Assembly: GCF_051106095.1 (NCBI RefSeq)
Contig: NC_135795.1
Coordinates: 1,529,501 to 1,593,500, forward strand
Direction of reading: 5' to 3'
Origin: Pogona vitticeps
Taxonomy: Eukaryota > Chordata > Lepidosauria > Squamata > Agamidae
Length of the DNA stretch: 64,000 bases
The notes below the pieces were generated by a model. It worked only from the letters and a program-made list of their open reading frames with translations, did not search any database and had not been told where the DNA came from. Positions 49,106 through 60,970 of the stretch are shown one piece after another (positions within the stretch are counted from its first letter, which is position 1; every line of letters begins with the position of its first letter). The translations under genes were made by a program, and so were the position numbers.

Positions 49106-52100
49106 ATGGAAGGAGCCTCCTTCGGAGCCGGGCGGGCGGGCGCGGCGGTGGAGCCGCTGGAATTCCTCAAGCGGCCGCAGACCCTCCTCCGGATCGTCTC
49201 GGGGGTAAGGCGAGACACCCCCCCGTCCCCGGCTGGGCCCGATCCCCCTTCCCCAGCCCGCTGCCCGCCATCCCCACCACCCTTGCGCGCCCGGCTGGAG
49301 CATCTGCAGAGCGCAGCGCTGGCCGCCGCCTGCCCTCCTCTCGGAGCCTGGATTTTTTTGTTCCTTTTTGGGGGGGGGAGCAATGTAGGGAAGACCCCCC
49401 CTTCCTCCCTCCCGGGCCGGTGATGACTCGGGCAGGCAAGGGCCCTGGAGGGGGGGGGGAAGGAGGAGGCGTCTCGGGAGCGCGCCCGCCCGCCCGCTCC
49501 ATCCTTCCGCCGCTGTCCAAGGCGCCTCCCGGGTGGCGCGCATGGCGCACGGTCGGGCTGGGGGGGGGGGGAGGCGCCCCGGTTGGGTGCTCGAGACCCC
49601 CCCCCCAAAAAAGAGGGAAGTGCCTCAGGCACCCCCACCCCCGAGCCCTGATTCGGAAACAGGTGCATGATGATCACTGATGATGGAGAGGCTTGCCTGA
49701 AAACAAGCAGGGCTGGTGAGGGTGGCGAAGGCAGGCGCCCTGCCTGGTGGAAAGGGTGAGGTGTGTGTGTGTGTGTGGGGGGGGAGAGATCAGAGTCAGC
49801 ACCGGGCTCTCCATCCATCTTAGCCCCCCCCAAAAAAAACCCTTGCAAGCAAGCTGGGGCTTTAGAGGTCCATTTCAGGGGCGACCCCCCACACCTCCGG
49901 TTCCCATGCAGCTGTGTTGGCCCCTGGAGGGGGCAAAGGAACCCTACCCCCCCAAAAAAAATCTGAATGTGAGACAAATGACAGGATTCGGGGGCAGCTG
50001 TGAAAGGAGGGAATCCAGGAGACATTTTTCTCTTTCCGCTTGGGTGGACCAGCAGGAAGCTGGGTTTCCCTTCCTGCCTCTCTCCTTGTTTATGCACACC
50101 TACTGCATATAATCCCAATTCTCCCCCCCCCCCCTTTTAGATGCTTTCTTTCTGCATTCCCAGCCCTGAGAAGCTGCCAGCATCTTGGGAGGGGTGGGGG
50201 TTTTGTGATGATGGCTGGAAAAGTGCCCTCGGTAAAGGTGGTATTCATCAAAGGAGGGCTGGCATAGAGGGAGGGGGCAAAGGCACCCGCCTGTCTTGGG
50301 CTGGCGCTATCATCTGTGGGTGCCATTGCTTTGGCTGAGCTCCATGAAGTGGGAGGCAAAGCAGGGGCCCTGCCTGCAGAAAGGACGGGTGTATGGAGCC
50401 AGAGGTTGGGAGTTCAAATCCGCCCTCCCCCCCCCAGGCCTCCCTGACAGGGCTGGCCTCAGAGATCCGTTGGGTCCCTTCCGGCTCTGCAGTCCTCAGA
50501 TTATAGATTATTATTATTATTGTTTTGTGGCTGAGAGAGGACGAACAGAAGACCCCCCTCCCCAAACCTTGCCCGGCCCTTGAGGCTTTCTCAGTGGGCA
50601 GTCGTGGTCGTGATCCTCTACTCACCCATCCCTCTTCAGGGCCGGCACAACCATTAGGCAGAGCATCGTGTCCACCTCAGGAGTCAGGTTTGTGGGAAGC
50701 AAACAGCTTGATATTTTACCGGGTGACACGTTTCTGCTGCTAATGAGTAGAAGTGCTGGCTGGCACTGGGTATTACACGCCTTGTCTTTTTATGGGGGGC
50801 TGGGGAAACCTTTCACCTCAGGCAGCGAAAGATCTGGGGTCTTCCCTGCTCCAGGCAAATAGGAATGGACCACCTGCAGCTGGATTTCTAGACCTCTGTG
50901 TGTGGGGTGTGTGTGTGTGTGTGATGCACCCTATTTGCATAATTAGTTTCAGGGATTTCTTAGGCCTGAATGGCGATGTGTGTTGGACACGGTGCCCATT
51001 TTAAAAAGCAGATTAATTTTCCAGATGGATGCCTTGGCCAGGTGGAGAGTTGGCTTGCACCAACCTTAAGAGGACCAAATAGCTGCCTGCCCCGAGGCGC
51101 TTACAGTGACTCAGGAGTGGCCCTGAGAGGCCAAGTGAAGGAAGAACAGAAAAAGAGGCAGGGCAGGTGGAGCTGCCTTTAAGCTGGAAAGCCTGTACCC
51201 AAGCCTATGGCTTACACGGAGGTAGGGCACTGTTTGCTAGAAACCTTGGACACAGAGGCCAACTTAGTAGCAAGAAGTAATCTAGTGTGACAATTCGGTT
51301 GAAAGACTCAATGGCTGTTTACAGTAGCGATGTTTAGGAAATTACAGGGTATTTAATCATAACATAGTTGTCCTCCCTTGGCTAAGTGAATGAAGAGATC
51401 CAGTGGAAAAAGCTACCTTCATCCTGATTCTGACCCACGTGGATTGAATCAAACTTCACCATCAGTTTTAATTCTTGATCTTCACACTGGAGTCAATGTT
51501 TGCAATTCCTTGGTTAGAGAATGCCAAGTTTGAAGTTGACCAGAGGGATGTTTATGGGGGAAATGACATGTTCCCTCTTGGTTCTTTCTGGCTTTCAACG
51601 TTGAGACTTTTGTTCTTTTCTGCGATGGCTGGCCCGTGTGGTCGTGGGCCAAATAGCCATGTTGGTGGTGACTTTGTTAAATGATGGGATAGTTCGTGTG
51701 ATGTCGAAGGCAAGAGGACATGCCTCGGGCCTGGTGGCTCGCATGACCACTGCCTTGGTTAGCAGTAGCTTTGGCATTGTTGATACAGGGACAGGTGAAG
51801 GCTGTTGACCTCCAACCCAACGATGCTGAGGCCAGGCCTTACCTGGGGGACCTGCCCTTACCAGCCAGATGACTTCCAAACCTCTGGGATTCCAAGCTGG
51901 AAAGGTATATCCCAGGTGTAGCCTCGCTCCGTTTCCTGACAGTCTGTGGGGCAGGACGCCAGGATCCTAAACATGTAGGCTTGGTGATTCACTGGTGAAA
52001 AGAGTACACTTTCCACGTGGACTCAAAGGGGTTCCTGAAATTAGGGGAGGAAAGTATGGATGTTTTTTTCTAAGTATCTGGAGTGGGCAGCTGCTTGGTT

Positions 52101-55100
52101 GACTTTTGCTGGAGAGATCAAGAGTGGCCCGTGGAAAAGGAGGACTGAGCACAGAGAAGTTGCATTTTTAGACCCAGGTTGGCCAGTGTGCTCTGGAATT
52201 TAGGGGAAGAAAAATGGGTTTTTCCAAGCTGAGCAGTGAATGCCAATTACCTCCTTCTTTAGCCTTAAGCATCTCAATAATCTTCACGTCCACAATTTTC
52301 TTCTAGAAAAGGCCCGAAGGCAAAGGAGCATCCACAAGATTCTCAAAAAGGAAGAACTGTTCTTTTAGGAGCTTTCACACTTACTCATTTATGTACTAAG
52401 AAGGCTAAAACGGGAAAGCGGGGCAGGAGGGGGAGAGACTTCCCACTTTCTAAATGGTGTCTAAAAGAAGAAGTGGTGCTTCTAAGCTATGGGGGTGGGT
52501 CTCTCAGGGCCTGGAGAAGGTTCTTCTTTTACACCACAACTCCCATCATGCTGCCTGGGGATTCTTGGAAAGGGAGTTTTTTTTTTTAAAGCAATGCTTC
52601 TGAGGTCTGTTTTAAGCCTCCTTTTTTCTTTAGAATGACTCGGAGATTTAAAAAGAGGAAGTTTTTTTTCCCCTTGCTGTGAAGGCAACTATTGAAAGTT
52701 GAAATAAAACCCTGCAAACAGTCTGAACTTTGGGTTTCATCACCTCCGTGATGCTTGAACGCACAGGTGTGTTGTTTTATTGCCCTTTTGTTGATTGGCT
52801 TGGATTTATAGCCGTTTTCTGGAGAAATGCATAAAAAATGAACAAGAACCCACAAATTATTGCTACTCTAGCAGACCTGCGTCCGGTGGCGGAAGTACAT
52901 TTTGGGGGGCCTGGATGTTTGAACTGCTTTTTTTGGGGGTGGGGGGCATTTGCAAACAGCAACATTGTCTTTTTCAATGGGGTTGTTCCACAACAGATCA
53001 CCATTTTTTTTAAAAAAAATGTGGACTCAAGTCGCTTCTGGGGGCCCCTCCAGGAGTACAGCCCCCGAAATGTTATTCGTTTGACAATAGATCTGCCTCA
53101 GTCATTTTGTGGTCACTTTTAAAACAATATTTGTTTTAAATCTTCTGAAATAGGTGTACACGTACTGTTTTTAGCTTTAGATCTTGCCTTTTAATGATGA
53201 TATAAGCCACCTCGGGTTCTTTTGAAGGAGAAAGATGGGGTGAAATGTTTTAAAGAAATAAAATAAATAAAAGCTCCCTGCACTCAGTAAGGACTGGCTG
53301 CTTGTAGCAATACAAGAGCAGGAAAGGGGAAGAACTGGGGTCCAATATAAAGGGAACAGAAACGCACCGATGTTCCTAATGCTCCCAAGGGTTCCTCTGC
53401 TGGCCTGTATTTTTATTTTGTCATGGAGGACAGGTGTCCTCAAAGAGATGGGCTGGCTTGCTGCCTGCACCGTCTGTTTGACACAACCCAGCAGCCCTAC
53501 TGCTTTGAGAGACAAGACGCTTGGATAAAGCCACCGCTTCCCTCTGGTTGCTTGGCAAGGCCCATGGGGCCGTTCTTGGTGGTGGCGTCTGCTCGTCCTC
53601 CCTCTCCTGCCAGAGGTAGGCCAGACTGACCTCCCAGTTCCCTTCCAGCAGCGGTCATGTTTCGCCCCTGCTTTGTGGCCCTTCCCGGTGCAGTTGGAAT
53701 GTTCCTGAACGTTCCGTGGCACCGCGGCTGTTCTGTCAACAGCCGTCCCTGGGCTGGCAAGACAGCTTCTCTTGGGCAGAGCGAGCGGATGCTTTTAAAG
53801 CGCGGCATAATCGTTTTATTGTAATGAGAGCGGACAGGTCCGCCGATGACAAGAAGCGCTTTCATTTCCTCCTGCTCTTGACTTGCATTTCTTTTCTGTT
53901 TTAAATAGCACGGAGTCTGCCGTGTGCCGGGCATATTTGTGTTCAGAACAAGATGTTTCTTAGGGAGTGGGTTTGGACTGTGAACAGACGGGGGGCAAAA
54001 CTGGGCAAATGCAGGTGTGTTAATTTTTTTTCCCCCACACTGCATATTTTTTTTTTTGCAGGTGAACAAGGATCTGTGGAATTAAATGACATTTCCCACC
54101 TGCATCCAGGCAGAGTTTATCCTTCCTTCTCAGTGCCTTAAATCTTGTTGTACAAACTGAATTCTGCTGAGCTGAGGCTTTAAAGCTCCGTGGGAGACTC
54201 GTCGTTTCGACGGTCTTTGAATAGCTGTGGAGCGTGTTGTTGTTTTTTCTAATGCGTCGCTTTAAACATTAACTATGGGATTTAGGATATGAAAAATTTG
54301 ATTTTATCATGTCGTCAAACGTGTGCTTCTCCTCAAACGTTCTCATGCAGCTGACTCGGTGCCCCTGAGTTTGAATCTCCAACCGGGACCCTCGGGGTGG
54401 CCTTCGGATCTTGTAAATGAAAGGGGAGCGCTGAGGTCCCGTCTGGCTGGCTGGCTTGTTTCTTGCTGGGATGGGAGTAGTGTTGTGCCCGGTGGCCATT
54501 TCATCTCGGTCTCAAGCTGACAAGAGGGTGTTAGCCAGACACCCTTTGAGCCCCGTCTCCGAAACGGCCTACCTCACTGGGCTGTTGTAACGGCTATAAA
54601 ACAGACTTTGTGGTGCCGGATTGGCATCCCGCCAGAGCCGCGGGAAAAGCTTTGAACAGGCGGGAATGTACACTCTCAAATTGCAGCAAGAATTCCCAGG
54701 GAATGAACCAGCATACATGCTCAAAACACGTTGCCCTTCTCTTTTGATCTGATGAGTTTTCTAGCACTTTTGCCCAGCTGTTTGTTTGTTTGTCCGTCTG
54801 TCCCTCCCTCCTTCAGCATCTTCCTTCTATCCATCAGCAGCTCCTTCCTTCCCTCCTCTCTCTCTCTCTCTCACGTCACCCTCCAGAAACCACAGTCGTA
54901 ACAAGGACACACCTTTGAAGACAGAAACAAGCCCTTCCATTTCTTTCCAGCCAAACCAAGCGGAGGGTTGGGGAGCGAGGAATGGATGCTCTGGCCTTCT
55001 GGGCCGCTGAGACCGCCAGGCATTCCCGGCCCTTTTGACGATTCTCTTCTACACATGCAGAATTCAGGAGGCAGAATCGCTTTTGCAAAACGGTTGCCTG

Positions 55101-58100
55101 TGCGTATCCATTTCCCAAGAGGCGCTTTCAAGGGCATCCACGTGGCTGACTTAGTGTGATGCCGATTTCGGCATGGGCTACGCTTTGGGGGGGGGGGCAT
55201 TCTGGGCACAGTCGTCCAGAAAGTGCCTTTTCCCCATGGCTGATTTCTGACTTGTTGCCATCGTCCAGCAGAGAGGCCGTTTCCTTCCTCTTGCCATCTG
55301 TGGAAGGCCTCTTCTCCCGCTCCCCTCTTTTATTACACGAAGCCCTGCAGCAGGTCTTTCTCTCAGCCCCCCTCTTTGTTGCTGTCTACACCATTATTAG
55401 AACATTTTCATTTCTTCTGCACAATGTGGACTAGAATCTTCACTCATTCTTACTACGGATTGAGAATATAAGCTACCTGAGCCATCTGGGCAGTTCACCA
55501 CAAAAGGAACAAACATGAAATCATAGTGACATAAACACAACAACTACTCAGAATCAAATAAGCAAACTAAAAGAAGCGGCAACATAAAACGATTAAGCAA
55601 GAAAGCGGAATTGCCGACTTCAGTGCTGAGTTGACCACTGCATTCTACGAGTGGTCAACTCGTAAAGATGTAAAGTCTGCACAGGCCTGGCTATATAACC
55701 ATGTTTTATGATATAAATTATATGTGTGGTTTATCTGTCTCCGTTTTAGGCTTATCTCCTTTGCCCAGGCATAGATAACCCCACATTGCCAAGTGGAGTC
55801 ATGGTATGAGATTCCACCCCTTTCTAATTCTTGACACCTTGGGAGCCGTTTCTCCGGCTCTGGTGCTGGAGAAACTTTTTTGGGAGACACCGGAGACGGT
55901 GTCTCCCAAAATACGGAAACCCTTGGTGAGGAAGAGGGTCTCCTCGTTGACGAGGGTTCTTCCTCTTGCCTGCTCCTTTCAGATCTTTGCCATCGTCGTG
56001 TTCGGTTCCATCATCAACGAAGGTTATGTCAACACGGACAAGTCCCCCATGTTGCGGTGCATCTACAACGCCCACGAGGGAGCCTGCAACTACGGCATCG
56101 CCATTGGGCTGATCGCCTTCCTGGCCTGCAGCTTCTTCCTGGTGGTGGACCTCTACTTCCAGCAGATCAGCAGCGTGAAAGACAGGAAGCGCGTGGTTCT
56201 TCTGGACCTGGGTTTCTCAGGTAGGTCCCGGACGTCAGGGCAGAAAGTGGGGTTGGTTTCTAGGGGACCCTGGCGCAGCGGCCACACCACTGGAAACGTG
56301 AATGCGAAAGCAGCTTCCCCCCCCCCCCCAAGTGTCAGACACAGGCGATTCAAAGACAGGGAGAGGTGGATGAACCAGGACAAGGTGAGGTTGTTCCTCT
56401 TGCTCCCATTTAGAGCAAGACGGGAAGGGAAATAAAACAATCTAGGCCAGGTAGGAGGAAGGGCGGTTAAGCACTGGAACCGCTTGCCCCGAGGGCCCAG
56501 AGGAATTCTAAATTTTGGCAATAAATGAGATGCATCTTCTGTGGGATTCACGTGGGTAGGCTTCGAGCACGGGTGGTCTCCCATCCAACCACAAACCAGG
56601 CCTGACCCTGCTGAACTTCCAGAATTAGGGGAGAACAAGCATCTCCAGGGTTGGCTGGTGTTGCATGGAATGCTCATACCTCCTCCACCAAACAAGGAGG
56701 GGATCCTCTTTCCACACCTTTTGACCTTGATCTTTCAAAGGCTGGTCTCCTGCTGGTGCCAGGATCCGTCTCGGCCACCTCTGCTTCGTCTCTTTTCAGC
56801 TGTTGGGCGCCGAGCCCACTAAGAGGCCGCTTCGTACTCCCGGAACGAGTCAATTCAATTAGGCTGCTAACCTGCCTCCCGATTAAGGTCACTGGAGAGG
56901 TTGCTTCCTGCATCCTTGTTACACCTGAGCCAGAGTGAACCTTTGCTCAGCACAAGACTTCCCTGGGATCTTTCTGCTTCGGTGTCTCTTTAAAATTTAT
57001 GTGTTGTTAAAATTGCTCAAATTTTCATGGGGAATAGCAAGGAAAGCCGAAGTAGGAAGCGCCCTTCCTGGAATATATTAGAAAAACAAGGCCATTAATG
57101 GGATCTCCTGGCCAGTGACATGATTTCCTTGCTGCCATTAATTTTTAAATAAGCTTAAGTGCTGGAAGCCCGTCTGTGACCGAGTCATCTTGCTCCAGTC
57201 AAACAGGGCTGGGCGAGGTCAGTCGGCGCTGGTGAGGTGTGTCTCGAGGCTCCGGGAAGAAACGTAAATTAATGCACCGTGCATTTCTTTGGCATCTGCC
57301 TCGGTGTGTGCGGCACCGTCCAGTGTAACAGCGGCAGTGGGAGTAGGGAGAGATCCCCACCCTGGGGAACCTACACTAGAGGTATTCCGATCCAAAATTT
57401 TTGGATCACGACACCCAGAATTCTCTGCACATCATGCAGCTTCATCAAAGGAAGAAAGTTCATTAGGAGAGAAAAATAGAAGATGGGCAGCTTCAGGGAG
57501 GAAATCATTGCTGTGGGGGTGGGGGTGTCTCTGTCTTCACACTGGTTGACATGATCCATGGAGAGAACCGTATTTCCTTCAGGGAACACCACAAGGAAAA
57601 GCCACCTAAATGGCCACGTGCCAAGCTATAAAGCAATGTTGGAAGGCAACTCCATGTCTTTTGCTCAATAAGGCAGCTTTGCTTCCAAGCGTGAAGCTGC
57701 TCATGCTGCCTGTTTCTGCTCTCCATGTAATGCAACACCATGTGGTGGATACCCAGGGAAAGGCTTTCCATCGCTGAATGTTTAGTTTGATGCAATGTGT
57801 GAAGTGCAGTGGGTGTCGACAAAGCCGCATTTCAGGGTTGCCTCCTCTTTGGTCCAGTGTTTGTTTTGAAATGCTCTTCAGCTTTGTTTTGCTTTTGTCC
57901 TTCCAAGAACACCGGAAAGCCAGGTGGTGGTCTATACACCTTAAGCCAGCCTTGTTCTCCCTCCTGTCATCCTCTGAGTTAGGCTGAAGGATCAGCATCT
58001 CTGGTGGAAAGGTAGTTCTAGCAGCTGTGAGACTCCAAGAGGACATTCTGATAGTTTACAAAAGTGAGGCAATAGGAAGTGGCCATAAACCCCCTCAGAT

Positions 58101-60205
58101 CCGTCTCAATTTTGGTCCACTCAAACTGGCCAGAGACCTCCAGTGACTTCAGGAGGGAGGGAGAGTTTTCTTCTCATCACCAACTGCTACCGGGTCCTCA
58201 AAGTTTGAAAACATGACTCGGTTTGGACTACAAACTCCCCGCAGAGGTGGCTGAGGGATTCTGGGTTTTGTAGTCCAGAACATATACTGCTCCCCTGTTT
58301 TGCTGGTCCTTCAACGTATGAACCTGTTAGGGTTCTTGAATCTTTCAGCAAGGCACACTTGAAGGCGATGCCGTCCCCTATTTCGATGGGAGGGAAAGGT
58401 GGTTTTCTGTGGGTGGTCGGCCGATCCTGCCCCTCCAGTTTGGGAAAGGGGGGGTCCTGCGGGCTGTAAGATCCCAGGAATCGCCAACTGGTTCCCCCCT
58501 TCCAAAAGAAGAAGAAGTCTTTTTTTCCCTTGTCTGGTGCCGCTTACGAGGCTGCGGTTATCTTCCTGTGCCAAAAACTGTTTGCAGCTAAAGGCAAAAA
58601 GAGAATATTAAATCTAAAGGGCCTCGTCGAGGAGGGAGCCGACAAGGAAAACTTTGGTGATCCAAGGGGCCAAAGGAGAGGTGGGTGGCCCCAGATGGTC
58701 CAGCGGCCGATGTCCAGGCTGGGCTCGATCCGCCTCAGGAATCTTGAGGCCATTCAAGGCTCCTCTCCTTTCCAGGATTCTGGTCCTTCCTGTGGTTCGT
58801 AGCTTTCTGCTTCCTCGCCGACCAGTGGCGGAGGACACCGGCCAGCCGGGAAGCCTCGCAAGGAGGGGATGCTGCCAGGGCCGCCGTGGCCTTCTCCTTC
58901 TTCTCCATCATCTCCTGGGTAGGTGTGGGGCGCCCGGCCTCGCGGTGGGGATTCTAGATTTTAATAATAAAAACAGGGACTCTTCCGAATGCTCTGCTGT
59001 GGAATCGCACTTCCCCTGGGAGCAATTTTAAGGTGCTTGGGTTGTATTTGTTGAACTGCCCGGAATAGGGCCTTTGCACAAAATATAGGGCGGTGTAGAA
59101 ACAAAACGAAATGAAAAAATAAATTGCAGCAGGGCAATGATCTTGGTAGGCCCTCGGCCCTGGTCTCTGAAGCTCTCCTGTATCTGGGACTCCCGGTTAC
59201 TGAGGAGAGCAACCGACACATCCAAGAGAAAAGGCCCATGGGAATACCAAAACTCTGCTGGATGGGGGATGAGGGAAGGTGTAGTCCAAAAAAAGCACCA
59301 TTTCTGAGCTCTGGGGGATACTCGGGTATCTGCGGGAGGTTGGTACCAAGCCCCCCACCCCAAGAATGCCAAAAAAAATACAGACATATTGAATGCTGTA
59401 CATTTGCATGGTCTGTGTTCCCCTCTCATGGCTAGCTCTGGAAAGTATACCCTGGAAATACATCTAAATTTATTTATTCGATTTTTACCCCACCCTTCTA
59501 GACATCGTCTACTCATGTATTTCTGGGTTTTTTCATTTAGTATTTTTAGGCAGCGTATAAATGAATCCACAGATACCGATCCTGTGGATAAGGGGTTCCT
59601 AATGTACCGTATTTTTCGCTCCATAAGACGCACCTTTCCATAAGACGCACCAATTTTTAGGAGAAGAAAACAGGAAAATATAATCTGTTTTCTTCGCTCC
59701 ATATGACGCACAGACTTTCCACCCCCGTTTTGTGGGGAAAAGGTGTGTCTTATGGTGCGAAAAATACTGTATATCAACTTTTTGAAGGAGAGGCGAACAG
59801 TGGGAGGGAGCCGTGGCCTTCCCATTTCACTTCTGTGCTTCCAGAAAGCATCTGGATGTCCACAGGTGAGGAGCAGAAAGCAGTCCAGGTGGCCGTTCTC
59901 GGTTTGCTTGCCGAGTCGGTCGGATTGAGCTGCCAGCCCCCTTCCTTCCCGCTACGAGGGCGAGAACGTGCTGAAATCTTTCTTCTCCGTTCCAGGTCGC
60001 CCTGGCGCTCAAGGCCTTCCAAAGATACCGCCTGGGGACGGACATGTCTCTCTTTGCCACGGATCAATTTCCTCCTGACCCCAACGCTGGGTACCCGGGC
60101 TACCCCACGGGCAGCGGCGTCGAGAGCACGGAGACCTACCAGAGCCCGCCCTTCTCCGAGACCTTGGATACCAGTCCGAAAGGGTACCAGGTGCCGGCGT
60201 ATTGA
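49106..60205 (+). CDS. SYNGR3: SYNGR3, synaptogyrin-3 (4 coding exons, 229 aa)
   Basis: Coding exons: 49106-49204, 55983-56220, 58776-58918 and 59996-60205, totalling 230 codons including stop; 229 aa equals the human length. The N-terminus MEGASFGAGRAGAAVEPLEF is nearly identical to mammalian SYNGR3. Four membrane segments of the MARVEL fold can be seen: around IFAIVVFGSIINEGYVNTD (residues about 34-52), GIAIGLIAFLACSFFLVVDL, FWSFLWFVAFCFLADQW, and AAVAFSFFSIISWVALALKA. FQQISSVKDRKRVVLLDLGF is the conserved cytoplasmic loop. The cytoplasmic tail ends TYQSPPFSETLDTSPKGYQV-PAY. It is a synaptic vesicle protein linked to the dopamine transporter (family knowledge). Intron 1 is 6.8 kb, and its 3' end lies in strong hairpins. 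Confidence 0.98.
50390..50505 (+). repeat. tRNA-derived SINE fragment
   Basis: cagaggttgggagttcaaat, a C-run, ggcctccctgacagggctgg and cgttgggtcccttccggctc, plus orientation, with an (ATT)n-like end. Confidence 0.65.
53150..53272 (+). repeat. L2-type LINE 3' tail
   Basis: ttaatgatgatataagccac, ctcgggttcttttgaaggag and aaagatggggtgaaatgttt, with an (AAAT)n end. Confidence 0.65.
54525..54610 (+). repeat. MIR/L2-like SINE fragment
   Basis: ccccgtctccgaaacggcct followed by acctcactgggctgttgtaa, the same block as the copy at 21640-21810. Confidence 0.4.
55628..55661 (+). promoter_or_regulatory. perfect 12-bp stem-loop in SYNGR3 intron 1
   Basis: GAGTTGACCACT (55628-55639), a 10-base loop, then AGTGGTCAACTC (55650-55661). 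About 320 bp before exon 2. Function unknown. Confidence 0.6.
55878..55965 (+). promoter_or_regulatory. two consecutive stem-loops at the SYNGR3 exon 2 acceptor
   Basis: Stem-loop 1: TTTTGGGAGACACC (55878-55891), loop ggagac, GGTGTCTCCCAAAA (55898-55911), 14 perfect base pairs. Stem-loop 2: outer GAGGAAGA/TCTTCCTC (55928-55935 / 55958-55965) with inner CCTCG/CGAGG (55942-55946 / 55951-55955). The second stem takes up pyrimidine-rich sequence just before the acceptor at 55981-55982. Confidence 0.6.
56221..58775 (+). other. SYNGR3 intron 2 content
   Basis: No internal gene was recognised. A palindromic ZNF143-core copy lies at 58225-58276. Poly-C run at 56320-56329. The remainder could not be classified. 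Confidence 0.4.
58225..58276. repeat. palindromic ZNF143-core repeat copy
   Basis: GGACTACAAACTCCC and GGGATTCTGGGTTTTGTAGTCC form inverted ends around about 15 bases. The outer 8 bases (GGACTACA / TGTAGTCC) are perfectly complementary. Confidence 0.65.
59310..59604 (+). repeat. Tigger/pogo-like non-autonomous DNA transposon
   Basis: The left part (gggggatactcgggtatctg, cgggaggttggtaccaagcc) and right part (gtataaatgaatccacagat, cgatcctgtggataaggggt) follow the layout of the copy at 26205-26430. A short L2-like tail (59463-59500, antisense) interrupts it. SYNGR3 intron 3. Confidence 0.5.
59605..59771. mobile_element. TA-flanked MITE with about 28-bp terminal inverted repeats
   Basis: The left end CCGTATTTTTCGCTCCATAA-GACGCACC (from 59607) pairs with the right end GGTGTGTCTTATGGTGCGAA-AAATACTG (to 59769) with few mismatches. 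TA dinucleotides at 59605-59606 and 59770-59771 fit a Tc1/mariner-type target duplication. The internal sequence repeats the subterminal CTCCATAAGACGCAC motif. No ORF. It directly abuts the right end of the Tigger-like copy. Confidence 0.75.
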
Positions 60206-60970
60206 AGGGGGCGAGAGACCTCCCCGTGCGGTTGCACAGCCGAGGGGAACCAGACCCAGAGAAAAGGGCCCACGACCCTTCTGTGGTGCAGTATAGTCCG
60301 CTGGTTGGTTGCAAGTGTATTCCAAGTAACTTTTTCATTTTTTTTCTTAATGTGGCAAGTTATGTGCCTGGGTTAAACTTGCTCTTAGCTAATGGTGCAG
60401 TGAATCCTGTACAGTGATATTGGTTCTTGTCTTACCTGTCCAAGAATCCTTTCTCTTTTTTAAAGACGAAAAGCAACAGTGTTCCCTCTAAGCATGAAAT
60501 TCTAGGACGGCTGCTACGCCCATCGTGTGAGCCTGCCCCCCCCGTCACTCATTTTGCTAAAAGCGGACGGTTAGACCGGCCCGTTAGAGACACCTACTCC
60601 GATCCCGCCCCATCCCGTTAAAAAGTCGATGCTTTATCTTGTCTTCCAGAGATACGAGGGACCGTTCACGGCACCCTCCTTCCGTTTTCCTGTTTCTCTC
60701 TCTCTCTCTTTTATTTGACAGCTGTAGAAAATGTCGTTTCCAAAGCGTGCCAAATGGAAAGCCAAAAATAATCATTAGAAGGTGTCTCTCCCCCCCCCAA
60801 CCCCTTGATGTGCACACCGATTATGTATAAGACCTGTCCTACAGGAGTCAACATTGGCAACGCACACCACAGCGTTGCCATTCTAGTTCTGCCCCGGGGG
60901 GGGGGATTTGCTTGGCGTTATTTGTTCTTCCTTTTAACGAAATGGCTCCTGTCAATAAAAATAATAATAA
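60206..60970 (+). other. SYNGR3 3' UTR with AATAAA at 60954-60959
   Basis: About 750 bp from the stop to AATAAA at 60954-60959, followed by an (ATA)n-like stretch. A further AATAAA near 62101 could mark a longer form. Confidence 0.6.

Larger units (their letters stand above)
49205..55982 (+). other. SYNGR3 intron 1 content
   Basis: No internal gene was recognised. It contains a CpG-rich start to about 49600, a (TG)n run near 49760-49778, a tRNA-SINE fragment (50390-50505), a ZNF143-core fragment (52524-52575), an L2 tail (53150-53272), a MIR-like fragment (54525-54610) and stem-loops near the 3' end (55628-55661 and 55878-55965). Confidence 0.5.

Noticed and set aside
48634-50118. A 494-codon open frame on the minus strand
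   Set aside because: It lies antisense across the SYNGR3 CpG island, exon 1 and intron 1. Composition is proline/glycine/arginine low-complexity dictated by GC content; no domain, and SYNGR3 coding on the other strand explains the conservation.
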